DNA of 12,343 bases. It comes from Phoronis ovalis. Lineage: Eukaryota > Phoronida > Phoronidae. The notes beneath the pieces are model-generated. The model ran no database searches. It was given only the letters and a program-made list of their open reading frames with translations, and had not been told where the DNA came from. Made by a program: the position numbers and the translations under genes. Positions 9,565-12,343 of the stretch are shown piece after piece (within the stretch, counting starts at the first letter, position 1; each line of letters begins with the position of its first letter). The stretch is taken from the NCBI GenBank assembly GCA_028565635.1, contig JAOXYB010032897.1, positions 1-12,343 of the forward strand, given 5' to 3'.

Positions 9565-10910
9565 TAAACAGGGAATTTAAGTTCTTGTGTGTTCTCTTGC
9601 ATGTTGACTATTTTAATATCTGGATTTATTTTGTTATGTAACATTTATAGACTTTATAAAACTTATTTATTCACAGTTAGTGAATAGGGTTCTTATTCAG
9701 GGAAGTAACTGGTTAACTTTGTTGTTTGAAAACGGATTTTCAATAATAAGTGAACTGAATGAGCAAAGTCAACAGTCATTCTGTTTGACTAAAAAAAGTA
9801 AACCAGAGAACCAACACCATGTTCACTAGATAACGCTTATGTTGTGAAATAAAAGTAAGTTCTTTTCTTAATAATTTGTAAAACGTGCTTAAATTTTTGC
9901 TGTGACATTTATCAGTGATTTATCATTAATTTGAGTTCTAAAGGTAATTTGCCCTTTATAAAATTTGCATCTTATATCTCAATATAAATCATTGTGATGG
10001 CAGTACAGAGTTTGAAAATAATCCTAATTAATATGTTTAATTTCTACCAGTTTTATAATTGCATTACACACAAAATCAATAATCAGATGGTTGCTTACAT
10101 AAACCTTCTGGATTTTTCATATTGCATATTATATATAATCCTTGCAAAACCAGTCATTTTTTAAAAGCCCAATACGTCACCACATGACCTCATAATCAAT
10201 CGACTTATGACTTGAGAAAAAATTTGAAAAAATCATCGTTACAAAAGAGAAACTCGTCACCTTGTATGTATTTGGCTAAACTGTGCAATAAAGTGGGGAA
10301 ACTATTCGTAGAATTACTGAAAGTTGACAAAATGAGGCAGATACTTTCTTTGAGTGATTGGGTATGATTTTTATGATTTTTCTCAAAAAGTTTCTATAAA
10401 CGTGCTTCTTAGGGGGCGCAAAACAACTGTTAAGTCATCTACTGTAAAAGGTTTCTTCTAATTGTAATAAATTATAATTTTTGTTCATATTTTTAGTTGA
10501 TCTCTTGTAACTTTTAGAGACAATACATTGAGGTTAATAGGCAGTCTTGGAGTCCATTATGGAGATATAACAGTCAAGACCAATTGAAAAGTTATAATGA
10601 TAGTTACAACATACACAATTAAATGTCTTCCTTTAATATCAGTATACATGATTTTATTCTTTTATGCTATCATCTGACTAACTGCATACAGGCTGTCTCA
10701 GCTCGTTCTGCGTGAGTATGCAACAAACCCAGATTTCCCTGTTTTGTCATAAAATTGTAATATCTAGTTTTCAAATTAAATGTGTAAGTTTTACAGAATG
10801 CTATACAACAAAATATACCTATAAAAAGTTTAAAATAGTAATTTTTCGGCTCCGCAACCTATGTGTGCCGGTTTACAGGACTTTCAGCATGAGAATAACA
10901 ATGCACGAGG

Positions 10911-10982
10911 GATCCATTATAACTTTCAAAGCGATCCATTATAACTTCTCTTGATCCACTCCATTATAATTTCTCATGATCC
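10911..10982. repeat. Degenerate GATCC-CATTATAA minisatellite
   Basis: Units begin with GATCC at 10911, 10933, 10953 and 10978, giving three units of 22, 20 and 25 bases plus the start of a fourth. Each full unit contains CATTATAA followed by CTT or TTTCT. The copies are diverged by substitutions and a small insertion (ACTCC in the third). This is a short intronic minisatellite. Confidence 0.75.
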
Positions 10983-12236
10983 AGTATAGGATTCTCATAG
11001 GCTGATACGTGATGCGATGCGATTTAACAAATCTGATTATGTTGACATTCATTGTTTGATATATTCTATTAAATATGCTTTACTTTGTTACTTTATTACT
11101 AGTTTATTCTGTATTATCCTGTTAGTCAACTAATTACCATTGCCCCAAATGACAGCAAATGGGATGAAATATTCTTAAAGTGTATCAGATAACTAGAGAA
11201 TGGTCTTTATTAGCTATATCATCCCAGTATTTAAGCAACATCTTTAAAATATATAGTTTTCGAGATAAGATACTGTACCCTTCACTGAACTGGTTAATGA
11301 GATAATTGGACGAAAATGTTGCCTAATAATAGCATTGCCATTTGGAGTTTTCCAGTAATTGAATTTTGGTACTGGTTGTATTATAATCTTACAGATTCTA
11401 GACACTGTGTAGTCAGGCATGCAGCAGGCAGAAAATTTTTCACTTTAATATCAATAGATTTTATGTTCAAGATACCAACCATGACTGATTTTTAGTGCTT
11501 TGTTCAAAAAGCATGCAAAATTAAACATCTGGATGGTATAGTGGATTTGATATAGTGGATACTTGTTGGTAGTGATGTTTATCAGTTGTACTGTTAATAT
11601 ATTGGTGTTTAAAGTAGGATGAGAACTTCCATTACTGGTGAAAAAATAGCATGAATATGCAATTTTGCCCAAGGAAATAAATTTATTAACCTGAAACTTT
11701 AGCCCAGAGCTGGATTGATTAATGGTCATTTTACATGTTACATGTCAGATTTCAGAAGTGTGTGTAAATACCAGTTAAACATTTACATATCAAATAAAGA
11801 CAAGAATGTAACTGTTAGAGGTATGAGTTTGTATTGATATAAAAAAGACATCATTTTGTCCAGGTCAGTTGTCTAGCCATGTAAAATATATGATCTGATT
11901 ATATACAATACATTAATTAACCTTAATTGCTCTACAATTAAAGTATATTTATGACTATGTCACATTTGATAACATTTCAAAAAGTTGTCTTAAGGTAAAT
12001 GCAGGGTTGACAGTGCTGCCTGGTTACTGTATGTTTTTGATTAGTTTGCTTTTGAGGCAACACTTTCCACATCTGTAATACTGGTTTATCAAGAGACTGG
12101 GCTTTAATTTCAATAAACACCTAAAAGTATACATAGTATTAGTATTTCACCTTTTCAGTATTAATATTTTGAAGAGCAAATTTAAAAGTGTTGGCAGTTT
12201 GACCAATCATCTCATAACTGAAATAAACCCTACACA

Positions 12237-12237
<1 letters not shown>

Positions 12238-12281
<44 letters not shown>
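12238..12281. repeat. Poly(C) homopolymer tract, 44 bases
   Basis: An unbroken run of 44 C residues lies between AT-rich flanks and is followed by a CA/AAC-rich stretch (ACAACAAAACAACAAT). The minus strand is poly(G), able to form G-quadruplexes, and the plus strand could form an i-motif. Its exact length in the source genome is uncertain because sequencing and assembly handle such runs badly. Confidence 0.95.
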
Positions 12282-12343
12282 ACAACAAAACAACAATATA
12301 TTTCTACAACTAATATATACATAATAATATATTTATTCAAAAT

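Larger units (their letters stand above)
6018..12343 (+). other. Intron 2 of the PTK7-like gene (5' part, runs off the window)
   Basis: The intron opens with a consensus GTAAGT donor directly after the Ig exon in phase 1. No matching downstream exon is visible: none of the open frames here carries a Cys/Trp/Cys Ig pattern, a membrane-anchor context or kinase motifs, and their translations look like random AT-rich sequence. The intron is therefore at least 6.3 kb. Apart from the GATCC minisatellite, the small hairpin at 9545-9564 and the poly(C) tract, it holds only AT-rich unique-looking DNA. It contains a CpG-free stretch from 6938 to 7789. An alternative short transcript ending in the intron would stop at 6032-6034, shortly after the donor. 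Confidence 0.65.

Noticed and set aside
9690-9720. CAGGGAAGTAACT, resembling a motif common in mollusc repeats
   Set aside because: The match is short and from memory, with no repeat boundaries or second copy visible in the window.
10712-10954. 80-codon plus-strand frame in intron 2
   Set aside because: Its end runs into the GATCC minisatellite and it has no Ig or other domain, so it is not the next exon.
11451-11729. 92-codon minus-strand frame
   Set aside because: Ser/Asn/Ile-rich with no motif and no splice signals; treated as chance despite its length.

Overview
This is a eukaryotic, animal-type stretch of DNA. It is AT-rich (roughly two thirds A+T by eye) and strongly short of CpG. It has no operon structure and almost no long open frames. 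The one gene I can support is split by GT-AG introns. The gene family and the sparse, CpG-depleted non-coding DNA suit an invertebrate metazoan; a mollusc or other lophotrochozoan is my guess, not something the sequence proves.

The gene is the 5' end of a plus-strand, secreted or membrane-anchored immunoglobulin-superfamily protein. Exon 1 (5229-5277) starts at an ATG in good context and encodes a short signal peptide. It ends in a phase-1 split codon before a clear GTAAGG donor. A 437-bp intron follows. Exon 2 (5715-6017, 303 bp, phase 1-1) encodes one complete Ig domain with the Cys, Trp, D-S-G-x-F-x-C pattern and then a perfect GTAAGT donor. Residues around the Trp, the R-R-F motif and the second Cys recall the first Ig domain of PTK7 (off-track/CCK-4), a catalytically inactive receptor tyrosine kinase homologue of the Wnt/planar-polarity pathway. 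The rest of the gene must lie beyond the right edge, so intron 2 is at least 6.3 kb.

Region by region: 1-5228 is upstream DNA. It holds a cluster of AGGTCA-like nuclear-receptor half-sites at the left edge, a small tandem duplication at 1341-1366, an unproven exon-like stretch near 1399-1594 and a GC- and CpG-rich near-perfect hairpin at 1878-1959. It also holds a pair of inverted 16-mers at 4646 and 4825, and a weak candidate promoter and leader with a 20-codon upstream ORF that ends in TAATG on the gene's start codon. From 6018 to the end is intron 2. It contains a small GATCC minisatellite at 10911-10982 and a 44-base poly(C) tract at 12238-12281. I found no tRNA, rRNA, CRISPR array, complete transposon or bacterial gene.

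No undescribed multi-gene system is visible. The best leads are the CpG-rich hairpin, the uORF/start overlap, the 1.76-kb CpG-free block over the promoter and exon 1, and the long poly(C) tract.
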